A stretch of 64,000 nucleotides of DNA from positions 1-64,000 of the forward strand of contig NZ_JAFCWM010000010.1 of NCBI RefSeq assembly GCF_049897565.1, read 5' to 3'. The stretch comes from JAFCUW01 sp049897565. Its GTDB lineage: Bacteria; Pseudomonadota; Gammaproteobacteria; Burkholderiales; Burkholderiaceae_D. Made by a program: the position numbers and the translations under genes. The notes below the pieces were generated by a model. The model was not told the DNA's origin. It saw only the letters and a program-made list of their open reading frames with translations, and made no database searches. This document shows, piece by piece, positions 8,415-16,079 of the stretch (position 1 is the first letter of the stretch; each line of letters opens with the position of its first letter).

Positions 8415-9110
8415 ATGATGACATCAACACAACGGGCTTGGGAGGGCTTGTCAAATAGCATGCGCCTCTATGTTGAGAGCAAGCTGCGATTCAACGGTGT
8501 TTTCGCTGTCGACCGAGAAGAGGCGGTGAAGAATCAAGACATGGCAATGGAAGCGAAACTCGAGAAGTTCCATGTCCTGTATGACGTCACGAAGAATCTC
8601 CCTGACTTCGACTATTTTGGCCATGGGGATACCTCCCTCATCATCGCGCTGCGAAATGCCATCCATCACCACGAAGGCCACCAGCTTTTTCAGAGCTGGA
8701 ACGCCCGGATTCACCTGAACGATGCATTCGAACGCCTGTCGGGCGCCGAGTTTCTGCTCGGGAGCACGACGCCGGAGGCGGATGCGCTCACGGTTCGCTT
8801 CTACTACCTGCTCGATGATTTTTACGCTCGCCTGCCGGCCTTAAAGAATGTCGAAAAACACCGCACCTTGTGGAACAGCGAACTGGAGTTTGCGGCCATC
8901 GCAAGGGCTGGCGTGGATGGGCGTTATCCGACGACGCAGGTGTATGTAGACGTGATGCCGGCGTTCATGTCGGCGGTGCGCAGGGTGCGGAGCTGGCTGG
9001 CCTCAACTGGCTACACTCCGTCAGGCTTCGACAGCGAGGTGTACTTCGAGTGCTTTGGCGAGCCTGCACCGGAGCAAAGGTTGGGCTTTAAAAGGATTCG
9101 GATGCCTTGA
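8415..9110 (+). CDS. Hypothetical protein with HEPN-like R-x4-H motif
   Basis: A 231-residue protein beginning MMTSTQRAWEGLSNSMRLY. No family is recognised with confidence. It contains LIIALRNAIHHHEGHQ at residues ~75-90, where RNAIHH fits the R-N-x3-H pattern of HEPN domains, in a helical context and preceded by an acidic helix. That alone is weak, since the motif is short. A conserved-looking C-terminal region (YVDVMPAFMSAVRRVRSWL) suggests a well-formed domain. The gene stands alone, with about 110 bases to the next gene. If HEPN, it would be a second candidate defence RNase in the island. Confidence 0.6.
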   Translation: MMTSTQRAWEGLSNSMRLYVESKLRFNGVFAVDREEAVKNQDMAMEAKLEKFHVLYDVTKNLPDFDYFGHGDTSLIIALRNAIHHHEGHQLFQSWNARIHLNDAFERLSGAEFLLGSTTPEADALTVRFYYLLDDFYARLPALKNVEKHRTLWNSELEFAAIARAGVDGRYPTTQVYVDVMPAFMSAVRRVRSWLASTGYTPSGFDSEVYFECFGEPAPEQRLGFKRIRMP

Positions 9111-9226
9111 CGAGCGCTCACCTTGACCCAGCATTGGTGCAGCTGAGTGGAAGCAGGAATTAATCCGAGCCGAGCATGTGACGACTAGGTCAGACCTTTT
9201 CGATTCTTTCTTTATGGAGATTACAA

Positions 9227-9427
9227 ATGACTATGCCGTATGAGCGAACTTCAGCAGTTCTACAGACGAGGAAATTTCTTAACGAACTCGCTTACTCCCA
9301 AAGCACCAACATTCCGCATGAAATAGCGTCAGAAGCCCATCGGCTGCTTCGGCACTACCCCAACGATGCTGACATGAAGCTCACGTCAATCGCCATCGCG
9401 GAGATTTGGCAGATGCCGACGCCGTGA
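9227..9427 (+). CDS. BPSL0761-family small protein
   Basis: 66 residues beginning MTMPYERTSAVLQTRKFLNE, with ASEAHRLLRHYPNDADM in the second half. This matches what I recall of the BPSL0761 family, small proteins of unknown function common in Burkholderiales, recognisable by MTMPxERTxAV at the start and ARRLLRHYP in the middle. GGAG lies 9 bases before the ATG at 9227. It stands alone between the 8415-9110 gene and the second XRE regulator. Confidence 0.75.
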   Translation: MTMPYERTSAVLQTRKFLNELAYSQSTNIPHEIASEAHRLLRHYPNDADMKLTSIAIAEIWQMPTP

Positions 9428-9575
9428 ACCAAATCGCCTCGGGTAACTGTGCTGCGTGATGCTGTGAGGTGACAAGGCCTCTGCAGCCCGTTTATACCGC
9501 GAGCTGTGGAGCGTGTCCGGATGTCTCTCTCCGCAGCTCGCAGTGTTGATTGCTTAGTTGCAGAGCGCTTCGGCG

Positions 9576-10094
9576 ATGAGGATTCGGAGGCTGGATAACT
9601 TGGAATTGGTAGCAGAGAACGTCCTCACACAGCGAAGGAGCATTGTGCAGTTTCCGACACTTTCGACCGACCGAAGCGCTCTAGACCAAGGGCTAAAGGC
9701 CATAGGTCAACTCATCCGGGGCCAGCGAATCCGGCGCCGGCTCCGCTCGGTTGACGTGGCAGCGGTCGTAGGAGTGTCAAGATTTGTGCTCGCACGCGTT
9801 GAGGCGGGCAAGCCAATCCGTACTGATTCGCTGCTCAAAATATTGCACGGCCTCGGCTTGGCCATGGGAGGCCGAGGCTGGCTGGAGCACGAACAACAAG
9901 CGGAGAACTCAGCTCCGGGGTCGGACCAACAACCTGTGCGTGATGTTCCCGAACGCGAATTAGCGATTTTCTGCGCGTCTCAACTTCGAATTACGCCGCG
10001 GCGAACACCGGAGGATATTAGGCGTGCGATGTCAGAAGGACGATTTGCAGAGATGACTCCAAACCTGGCTGGATATGACGAGGATGAGAAATGA
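9576..10094 (+). CDS. XRE-family helix-turn-helix regulator (paralogue 2)
   Basis: 172 residues from the ATG at 9576 (a TTG at 9558 is also in frame). The helix-turn-helix region reads IGQLIRGQRIRRRLRSVDVA, then VGVSRFVLARVEAGKPIRTD and LLKILHGLGLAMG, parallel to the regulator at 7058-7534. The C-terminal tail RITPRRTPEDIRRAMSEGRF followed by AEMTPNLAGYDEDE is nearly shared with it. A longer N-terminal arm of about 45 residues precedes the domain. The stop overlaps the start of a 60-codon gene (ATGA at 10091), so this regulator also has a coupled small partner, but downstream rather than upstream. Confidence 0.75.
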   Translation: MRIRRLDNLELVAENVLTQRRSIVQFPTLSTDRSALDQGLKAIGQLIRGQRIRRRLRSVDVAAVVGVSRFVLARVEAGKPIRTDSLLKILHGLGLAMGGRGWLEHEQQAENSAPGSDQQPVRDVPERELAIFCASQLRITPRRTPEDIRRAMSEGRFAEMTPNLAGYDEDEK

Positions 10095-10273
10095 GCGACG
10101 ATAAAGACCTACATCAAGACCTGCTCTGGGTCTGCTACTGTGACTTTGATGGTGTTACCCATGACGACGCGGTGTGCTATTCGCCGCGCAGTGGCATGCA
10201 GCTGCGTGCTCCAGGCAGAACCCTCTTTGAGTGGACAAGTGCCCCTCATTCCACTGCGAAGCGAGGGCGATAA
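10091..10273 (+). CDS. Small protein coupled to XRE paralogue 2
   Basis: 60 residues beginning MSDDKDLHQDLLWVCYCDFD, overlapping the stop of the XRE regulator by ATGA, which supports translation. No family is recognised. It contains two Cys in CYCDFDGVTHDD and a second short region, AVCYSPRSGMQLRAPG. The C-terminal residues look less natural and the protein may be truncated. Confidence 0.45.
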   Translation: MSDDKDLHQDLLWVCYCDFDGVTHDDAVCYSPRSGMQLRAPGRTLFEWTSAPHSTAKRGR

Positions 10274-10322
10274 AGTCGGCTCAGAACGCCACTAGCGCGG
10301 GTCGTAGCGGCGCAGCGAGGCC

Positions 10323-10862
10323 TTAGGCGAAAGCAAGTGATGCTTCGGCCGCCATCGCTTCTGCGATGTGGTATTCCGCGTACTCCTGAACAAGCGGCCA
10401 TTCTTCCTTCAGATAGCGCAAGGCCGGCTCGACGTCTTCGCAGCTCAGTTCAAAGTCGTCGATGTTTGTGATGCCCATCGTCATCAAGTCCGTCGCTGAT
10501 GCGTACCCGAGCAAAATCGTGGCAGATATGCTGTCGGCAACAAGTTCAGCATCGTCGATTCCGTCACGCAAAATTTCTTCTGCTACCAAGCCAGCCATGC
10601 CGATTAATGCCCTCCAGTTGTCGGGTAGGTCGACTGCGGGAAACCCGGCCCTCTTTGCTGCGTCGTGCATCTGTTGCGGACAAACGCGAGTGCGAAACTG
10701 TCCGCGCCAAGCTTGCTCGTCCGGATTGCCACTTTCATTTTTCCAGATGAGGATGTCGCCGTCTCCGCCAAAGCGACGGCAGATAATTCTGTGTCCGGCT
10801 TCATGGTATGCCGCATTGCGCAGTTCGAGCATTGCGATTTGTTCTTTTGTCAGTTCAGACAT
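10323..10862 (-). CDS. Putative HEAGH zinc-metallopeptidase-like protein
   Basis: 179 residues from the ATG at 10862 (MSELTKEQIAMLELRNAAYH), with TGGAAC about 8 bases upstream. AAYHEAGHRIICRRFGG at residues ~17-33 contains HEAGH, the HExxH zinc-binding motif in the form typical of FtsH/M41 peptidases. The third zinc ligand would be an acidic residue further on. The segment GMAGLVAEEILRDGIDDAELVADSI resembles the M41 region that supplies it. No AAA domain is present, so this is a stand-alone peptidase-like domain. Longer in-frame extensions upstream have no recognisable sequence. The substrate and role are unknown. Confidence 0.65.
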   Translation of the reverse strand: MSELTKEQIAMLELRNAAYHEAGHRIICRRFGGDGDILIWKNESGNPDEQAWRGQFRTRVCPQQMHDAAKRAGFPAVDLPDNWRALIGMAGLVAEEILRDGIDDAELVADSISATILLGYASATDLMTMGITNIDDFELSCEDVEPALRYLKEEWPLVQEYAEYHIAEAMAAEASLAFA

Positions 10863-11086
10863 GTCTTTGTTCCATAGTCTAGGGACAGAAGTATAGTGTG
10901 ACGCGAACAGCATGATTTGGACGCTGCGTGGCCGGGTAACTGCCGCGACGGGTCGCAATAATGACGGCGAGGAGATAGGACCTAGTGTGAGACTGGTGTT
11001 TCTTTCCGACCTTACTCGCCAGGACCTGCCTAGTGCCCGGTTTGTGCCGGCATCCCTCAAAGCTTTGGAAGGCCGTCCTATCCGGA

Positions 11087-11386
11087 TTATGTTTTCGACC
11101 TGCTCAGCTCAAGGTCTTGCAGTTTTCGGCCCAGCACGTCATCGCGGCCGATTGCGTCGACGTCTCCATCAAGCCCCAAGACACCCAGCGCACGCAGGTA
11201 CGTCCCCATGGCGATTGTGGGGTCGCCATTTTCCAGGCGCCGCAAAGTTTCGCGAGACACGCCCATGCGTTCGGCAAAGAGTTCAGTGCCTATCAACCGG
11301 CGGCGGCGTGCCAACCGCAGACGCTCGCCTAGGTCGGCCAGCTGTTTGAGCGCGGTTGGAAACATAGCGAGAGTTTTTTTGGTCAT
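11087..11386 (-). CDS. HipB-like XRE antitoxin/regulator, orphan
   Basis: About 99 residues from MTKKTLAMFPTALKQL (ATG at 11386; an ATG at 11404 is also in frame). The helix-turn-helix reads LGERLRLARRRRLIGTELFA, then ERMGVSRETLRRLENGDPT and AMGTYLRALGVLGL. This matches the XRE proteins usually encoded just upstream of hipA kinases, down to the TLRRLENGDPTI motif. No HipA kinase reading frame follows; 10863-11086 holds no gene. It is therefore an orphan antitoxin-like regulator, or the survivor of a lost hipBA pair. An AT-rich stretch and a long hairpin (11511-11570) lie upstream. Confidence 0.75.
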   Translation of the reverse strand: MTKKTLAMFPTALKQLADLGERLRLARRRRLIGTELFAERMGVSRETLRRLENGDPTIAMGTYLRALGVLGLDGDVDAIGRDDVLGRKLQDLELSRSKT

Positions 11387-11510
11387 GCCACATATATTAG
11401 TCAAAATTATAGAAATTGACCATTTTATATGGCATTGTCGGCGTTAATGAATTGCTATTCAAACATTTCCAGACCGCTCTGTTACTCGTAAAAAGCTGTT
11501 TGGGAGAGGC

Positions 11511-11570
11511 GGTATCAAGAGTTCTCATCACTTTTGAGAAGTCCCAAAAGTGATGACACTTCTTGATACC
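11511..11570. repeat. Long imperfect inverted repeat (hairpin)
   Basis: Two 26-base arms starting GGTATCAAGA and ending in its complement TCTTGATACC, around an 8-base loop, pair with only three or four mismatches. The inner arms share TCATCACTTTTG. There is no T-run, so it is not a classic terminator. It could be an operator, a small-RNA hairpin or a MITE remnant. Confidence 0.6.
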
Positions 11571-11831
11571 AGAACATAGCTCCTGTGGGGGGCAGTAGAA
11601 TTGTGCCGCGCGAGTTGCTTGATTCGGGCGCGACGTGACCGGTGCTCTGCCTGCACGTCCTTGATAGTGCGTGTCCACTGCAATTGAGTTCTCTTGCTGG
11701 TCGAGCCCGCTTGACGGATTTCTCAGCCCACACATCTGGCGGGTTGACCGCTGCGAATCCGTGCCTTTTCGCGAGGGCCGCGTATTACTTGAGGACATGT
11801 GACTTGGGGCGGCAACCGGGCTGGAAAAAAA

Positions 11832-12238
11832 TGTCCTAGTGGGACAGTTTCTCTTGGGCCAGAAAATCGCCAGGACCTGTGGCGGCAAACGGCAGGAGAA
11901 AGTGTCCTGTTAGGACACTTTCTATTGAGGCAGAGCGTAGCCAGGACTTGTGGTGGCAGCCGGGCGGGGAGAAGTGTCCTACCAGGACTTCTTTCGCCAT
12001 AGGATGCAGCCCAGAACGGTGGACGCGCCGTGGCTGGAAAAGATTGTCTGAGTCGCCCATGTCGCCCGCATCCGAAAGAGGCTACGCGGTAGCGTGGTGA
12101 CTCATCATCCAATCGGCAGATTTACGAGCGACTAACCGATACTGAAAAAAACTGTCCTAGTAGGACAGTTTTCATCGGGCCAGGGTAGCAGCCTGGGGTA
12201 ATGGCAACCGGCAATGAAAAAAGTGTCCTAGTAGGACA
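11832..12238. repeat. Five dispersed TGTCCTA-N-TAGGACA palindromes
   Basis: Copies start at 11832, 11903, 11974, 12153 and 12224. The spacing is 71 bases between the first three and again 71 between the last two. The copies at 11832, 11903 and 11974 each have one or more substitutions in one arm, while 12153 and 12224 are perfect. Between copies the sequence shares GCAACCGG and CGGGC blocks, so this is a short degenerate tandem array. No gene is supportable between 11405 and 12445. Confidence 0.75.
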
Positions 12239-12445
12239 GTCTCTCAGGTCCGGAGCGCACCCACGGGCGACGCGCGACTGGCGCTGGAAAAAGTATTGAT
12301 TTGACGACAGGAGAGCGTCACGGCCGGAAACAGATAAGTCTCGAATTTCCGTCACTTCCAGGCGGGAGCAGAACGACCGGAAGCAAAAAAGCATGCATGA
12401 ACTTCGGCTGCATGCTGCTCAGAACCGCCGAGTCGGCGGTGAGTT

Positions 12446-13165
12446 TTACCCTCTTTGATAGGACGTGTAGTAGCAGCGTTCAAGTCCGCCAGACAGCTTG
12501 AGACAATAGTCGATGTCGGCCAGTTGAATGTCGCGGACACCTTCGCGCAGCTCTTCAAGGCCTGCTGCGTCCAAGATGCCGTACTTGACCGGGGCGCCGT
12601 GGTTGAAGATGATAACCATTGCCTCTCCGTCATCAAGCTTGACGACTTGGGGCCTCGCGTTGTGGTCGTACAAAGATGGCGAGCACAGTGCTTCATCGCT
12701 GTCGGCAGCGATGGCTCGGGCTTCATGCAGGCTCCAAGGCTCGGCCGGGTTGAACTTCAAGCTCGACGGCTTGCAGCTTGCGACGTCGACTTCTAGGCCG
12801 TAGATGTCGTTAATCAAGTCCAAGGCAATCCAATCATTACCTTCGAGGAAAGAAGCAAAGCCCTCGAGGTCTGTGTGCGTCATGCCGCCGTTGTGCCCGA
12901 TTTCTGCACTGTGAAGCAGAATTCCATCGCAGCGTGCCGTTGCAACACTGAACTCGTCGCCTACCCTGGCGAGCTCCTCGTCAGTGCAATTTGCTAGGGC
13001 AGCCAAGGCGGCCGCTTGAGGTGTGCGGTACACAGAGAAAAATGCACCCGGATACTCTTGGTTCGCGGTCTCGCCGACGTACTGTTCGTTGATGTAATTA
13101 GCGCCTTCATCGCTGCGGGCGAAAGCAAGGCTAGTGTCAAAATCGATGTAATTGAATGTGCTCAT
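12446..13165 (-). CDS. Hypothetical acidic protein (239 aa)
   Basis: Starts MSTFNYIDFDTSLAFARSDE at the ATG at 13165. A longer in-frame start at 13252 adds unconvincing residues. The protein is acidic and soluble, with WSLHEARAIAADSDEALCS and DGEAMVIIFNHGAPVKYGIL in the C-terminal half. I recognise no family. The coding quality is good (720 bases, no frame competition on the other strand). A perfect GC-rich hairpin (12423-12439, ACCGCCGA arms) lies just past the stop and may protect the mRNA end. Upstream, 13166-13500 is strongly AT-rich and probably contains its promoter. Confidence 0.65.
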   Translation of the reverse strand: MSTFNYIDFDTSLAFARSDEGANYINEQYVGETANQEYPGAFFSVYRTPQAAALAALANCTDEELARVGDEFSVATARCDGILLHSAEIGHNGGMTHTDLEGFASFLEGNDWIALDLINDIYGLEVDVASCKPSSLKFNPAEPWSLHEARAIAADSDEALCSPSLYDHNARPQVVKLDDGEAMVIIFNHGAPVKYGILDAAGLEELREGVRDIQLADIDYCLKLSGGLERCYYTSYQRG

Positions 13166-13498
13166 GTAGAAGTCTTTAGTTAAGGGGAACGGTGCCAAGA
13201 TGCATTTTTGGAATGTATTTTTATGTTTAGTCGTTGGTTGATGATGAGCCAATCTAAACGTAAAAATGGTCTTTCGGGAGGCCGCAATATGACCAGTATA
13301 ATTGCTCTAAGGAAATTTTCAAGTCCTTGATTTGATTAATTTTTTTGTTATTTTCTGCAATCGTAAAAATGCCCACTATTTCCAAGTTGTTTTTCAGATT
13401 ATTATATTTTTAGTGGCACCGTAAATTGTTTCAAATTCGAAATAATATTGGCGTAATTTTTAGACTACTGGAGGGCGGCATCGGGCGCCGCACCATTT

Positions 13499-13777
13499 TT
13501 ACAGCTCCGAGGTCGTGCGTGCCCGGCTCCTGTTTAAGAATCGGGGGCGCAGCCAGCCCAAGGCGGTTGTCGAGGACCTGATAAGCCGCCCCCACGCCGA
13601 CTCACGAGTCCCTGATGGAGATGCTTGGGGACCGGTGCGGGTCGTGCCGGGGCGTGTTCGACGGCTGGATGCTTGAGGGCCACCGGGTGCCGCAGTGCCG
13701 GCGCAGGCCCGCCGGGACATGCTCCGCTTTGTGAAGGATGCGCGCGACGCGCAGCTGTTCAAAGTTAGGATTGCGTA
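13499..13777 (+). pseudogene. Decayed coding remnant next to the repeat complex
   Basis: Short natural-looking stretches appear in shifting plus-strand frames: EVVRARLLFKNRGRSQPKAV then VEDLISRP near 13505-13600, and ARRDMLRFVKDARDAQLFKV near 13705-13775, ending in a TAG. They cannot be joined in one frame. The product is not recognised. It borders the second palindromic repeat family, so it may be the truncated gene into which the replication/repeat region was inserted. Confidence 0.4.
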
Positions 13778-13780
13778 GCT

Positions 13781-13916
13781 TGTCCGTGGAGGACTCTCAG
13801 CCGTGAGCTGGGTGCTAATTGTTGGTATGCAGAACGCCTAGCCGGCGCTCGTGCGCGTGATTATTACGCGCTGAATAATTTCAGATTGGTCAGGTGGCGA
13901 TTGTCCGTGGAGGACG
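13781..13916. repeat. Family-2 repeat (TATTCCGCGCGGAATA type), left part
   Basis: A unit of about 121 bases starting TGTCCGTGGAGGA (13781, repeated at 13902) contains TGGGTGCTAATTGTTGG and a degenerate copy of the palindrome (13862-13877). The same unit, with better palindromes, resumes at 15570-15870 on the far side of the MITE/array block. It is interrupted at 13917 by the first MITE. Confidence 0.7.
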
Positions 13917-14094
13917 CTAAGTAAGCGCGCGTAAATTCTTGTGATTTCTGGCTGCCATAAGGGGCGCTTTGCTGCGTTGCTCACCGCTAGCAGCCGCGGC
14001 GGCGGACCGGCTCGTACTGCGTCGCGGCGCGCGCCTTGCGTCGCATCCCCTTCTGTTCCATATAAATCACAAGAATTTCTGCACGCTTACTTAG
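13917..14094. mobile_element. MITE, copy 1 (178 bp, ~31-bp terminal inverted repeats)
   Basis: Ends read CTAAGTAAGCG and CGCTTACTTAG. The inverted repeats extend about 31 bases to TTCTTGTGATTT with three or four mismatches. TA at both borders is compatible with a TA target duplication of the IS630/Tc1 type. The interior has no gene. It is about 85-90% identical to the copy at 15388-15569 and in the same orientation. Left flank: family-2 repeat. Right flank: half of a TGTCCTA palindrome (GAAGGACAG). Confidence 0.8.
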
Positions 14095-15387
14095 AAGGAC
14101 AGTTTTTGGTCACCCGCCCGGCGCCAGGTCGAAGTCGCTGGAGTTGCGAAACTGTCCTACTAGGACAGTTTGTGGCGGCCGGCGCGGGGCCCAAGTCGTT
14201 GGGGTTGTGAAAGTGTCCTACTAGGACAGTTTGTGGTGGCTGGCGCGGAGGCCGGTCGATTATGGCCGGCACGGCGCTCGGACGAGCTCGTTGGGGTTGC
14301 GAAAGTCACCTACTAAGACAGTGTGTGGTCACCGGCGCGGCGCCAGGTCTCCTGCCGCGCCAGCGTTGGGGTTGGGACAGTGTCCTACTAGGACAGTTTG
14401 TGGTCGCCGGCGCGGCGCCAGGTCGTTGGGGTTGTGAAACTGTCCTACTAGGACAGTTTTTGGCGGCCGGCGCGGGGGGCGGTCGATTGTGGCCGGCACG
14501 GCGCCCGGACAAGCTCGTTGGGGTTGCGAAAGTGTCCTACTAGGACAGTGTGTTGTCACCGGCGCGGCGCCAGGTCGTTGGGGTTGGAAAAGTGTCCTAC
14601 TAGGACGGTTTGTGGCGGGTGGCACGGGGGCCGGTCGATTGAGGCCGGCAAGGCACCAGGTCGAGCTCGGTGGGAGTGCGAAAGTGTCCTAGTAGGACAG
14701 TTTGTGGTCGCCGGCACGGGGCCAAGTCGTTGGGGTTGTGAAAGTGTCCTACTAGGATAGTTTGTGGGGGCTGGCGCGGGGGGCGGTCTATTGTGGCCGG
14801 CAAGGCACCAGGTCGAGCTCGGTGGGATTGCGGAAGTGTCCTAGTAGGACAGTTTGTGGTCGCCGGCGCGGCTCTAGGTCGTTGGGGTTGTGAAACTGTC
14901 CTACTAGGACAGTTTGTGGCGGATAGCGCAGGGGACGGTCGATTGTGGCAGGCAGGGCGCCCGGACGAGCTCGTTGGGGTTGCGAAAGTCTCCTACTAGG
15001 ACAGTGTGTGGTCACCGGCGCGGCGCCAGGTCGTTGGAGTTGCGAAACTGTCCTACTAGGACAGTTTGTGGCGGCTGGCGCGGGGGCCGGTCGATTGTGG
15101 CCGGCACGGCGCCCGGACGAGCTCGTTGGGGTTGCGAAAGTCTCCTACTAGGACATTGTGTTGTCACCGGCGCGGCGCCAGGTCGTTGGGGTTGGAAAAG
15201 TGTCCTACTAGGACGGTTTGTGGCGGCTGGCGCCGGGGCTGGTCGATTGTGGCCGGCAAGGCATCAGACCGAGCTCGGTGGGATTGCGAAAGTGTCCTAG
15301 TAGGACAGTTTGTGGCGGCTAGCGCGGGGACCGGTCCATTGTGACCGGCAAGGCACCAAGTCGAGCTCGGGGGATTGCGAAAGTGTC
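14095..15387. repeat. Higher-order tandem array of 16 TGTCCTA palindromes
   Basis: Palindrome copies start at 14153, 14214, 14306, 14381, 14441, 14533, 14593, 14685, 14745, 14837, 14897, 14989, 15049, 15141, 15201 and 15293, with half copies at both borders. From 14381 the spacing alternates strictly 60, 92, 60, 92 bases, so the true unit is about 152 bp with two palindromes. The sequences between are GC-rich and conserved (GGTCGTTGGGGTTG, GGTCGATTGTGGCCGGCA, GAGCTCG). Most copies are perfect dyads; variants are at 14306, 14593, 14745, 14989, 15141 and 15201. There are no open frames of credible coding quality. It lies about 700 bases downstream of the TrfA-like gene. An iteron or centromere role is inferred. 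Confidence 0.9.
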
Positions 15388-15569
15388 CTAAGTAAGCGCG
15401 CATAAATTCTTGTGATTTCTAGCTGCCATAAGGGGCGCGCTGCTGCGTTGCCCACCGCTAGCAGCCGCGGCGGCGGACCGGCTCGCTCTGCGTTGCGGCG
15501 CGCGCCTTGCATTGCATCCCCTTCTTCTGCTCGCCATAAATTCACAATAATTTCAGCACGCTTACTTAG
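15388..15569. mobile_element. MITE, copy 2 (182 bp)
   Basis: Same ends (CTAAGTAAGCG and CGCTTACTTAG), orientation and interior as copy 1. Its left border cuts a TGTCCTA palindrome in half (GTGTCCTA then the element). Its right border is family-2 repeat sequence (CCGTGACCTGGGCGCTAATTG). Together with copy 1 it brackets the palindrome array as direct repeats. Confidence 0.8.
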
Positions 15570-15870
15570 CCGTGACCTGGGCGCTAATTGTTGGCATGCA
15601 GAGCGCTTCGCCGCTGCTCATGCTCGTGACTATTCCGCGCGGAATAACGCGCGGCCTTGGGTAGCGTTGGGTGGATGAGTCCACTCAGACATACGTCGCT
15701 GTGACCCATGAGCGGGCATTATTCCACGCGGAATAATTTTGTATTGGTCAGGTGGCGGTGGTCTGCGGAGTGCGCTCAGCCTGGAACCAATCGCCGATTG
15801 ATGGCATGCAGGACGCTTAGCCGCTACTTGCGCGCGTGATTATTCCGCGCGGAATACCCGACGAAACTCA
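15570..15870. repeat. Family-2 repeats with TATTCCGCGCGGAATA palindromes
   Basis: Two perfect 16-bp palindromes (15631-15646, 15841-15856) and one with a single change (15720-15735), spaced 89 and 121 bases, are embedded in repeats sharing GCTAATTGTTGGCATGCAG and TATTGGTCAGGTGGCG. They lie 210-450 bases past the stop of the TrfA-like gene. With the degenerate copy at 13862 they form one array split by the MITE/palindrome block. They could be initiator-binding or partition sites. Confidence 0.75.
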
Positions 15871-16079
15871 GTACCGTAGGAAGGAGGCAGCCAAGGCCGA
15901 GGTGCGTTAATCTTCGATGATTGTGCTCGCACGGGGCGCCCCGTTCAATGTCATTGTTCGAATACTCAACGAGCCCAGGCAGCGGCGGCCGACTGCCTGA
16001 CGCCAAAGCTAACGTTCCATTTCGGGGCGGGCTCTTTGGCATTTGCAGGCAGAAGGCCGAAGGTTAAATCATGGGTCAT

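Noticed and set aside
10863..11086. hipA toxin gene after the HipB-like regulator
   Set aside because: No kinase motifs or open frame of suitable length were found on the minus strand downstream.
14095..15387. CRISPR array
   Set aside because: The repeated units are palindromes with conserved linkers in a 60/92-bp pattern, not constant repeats with unique spacers, and no cas genes are present.
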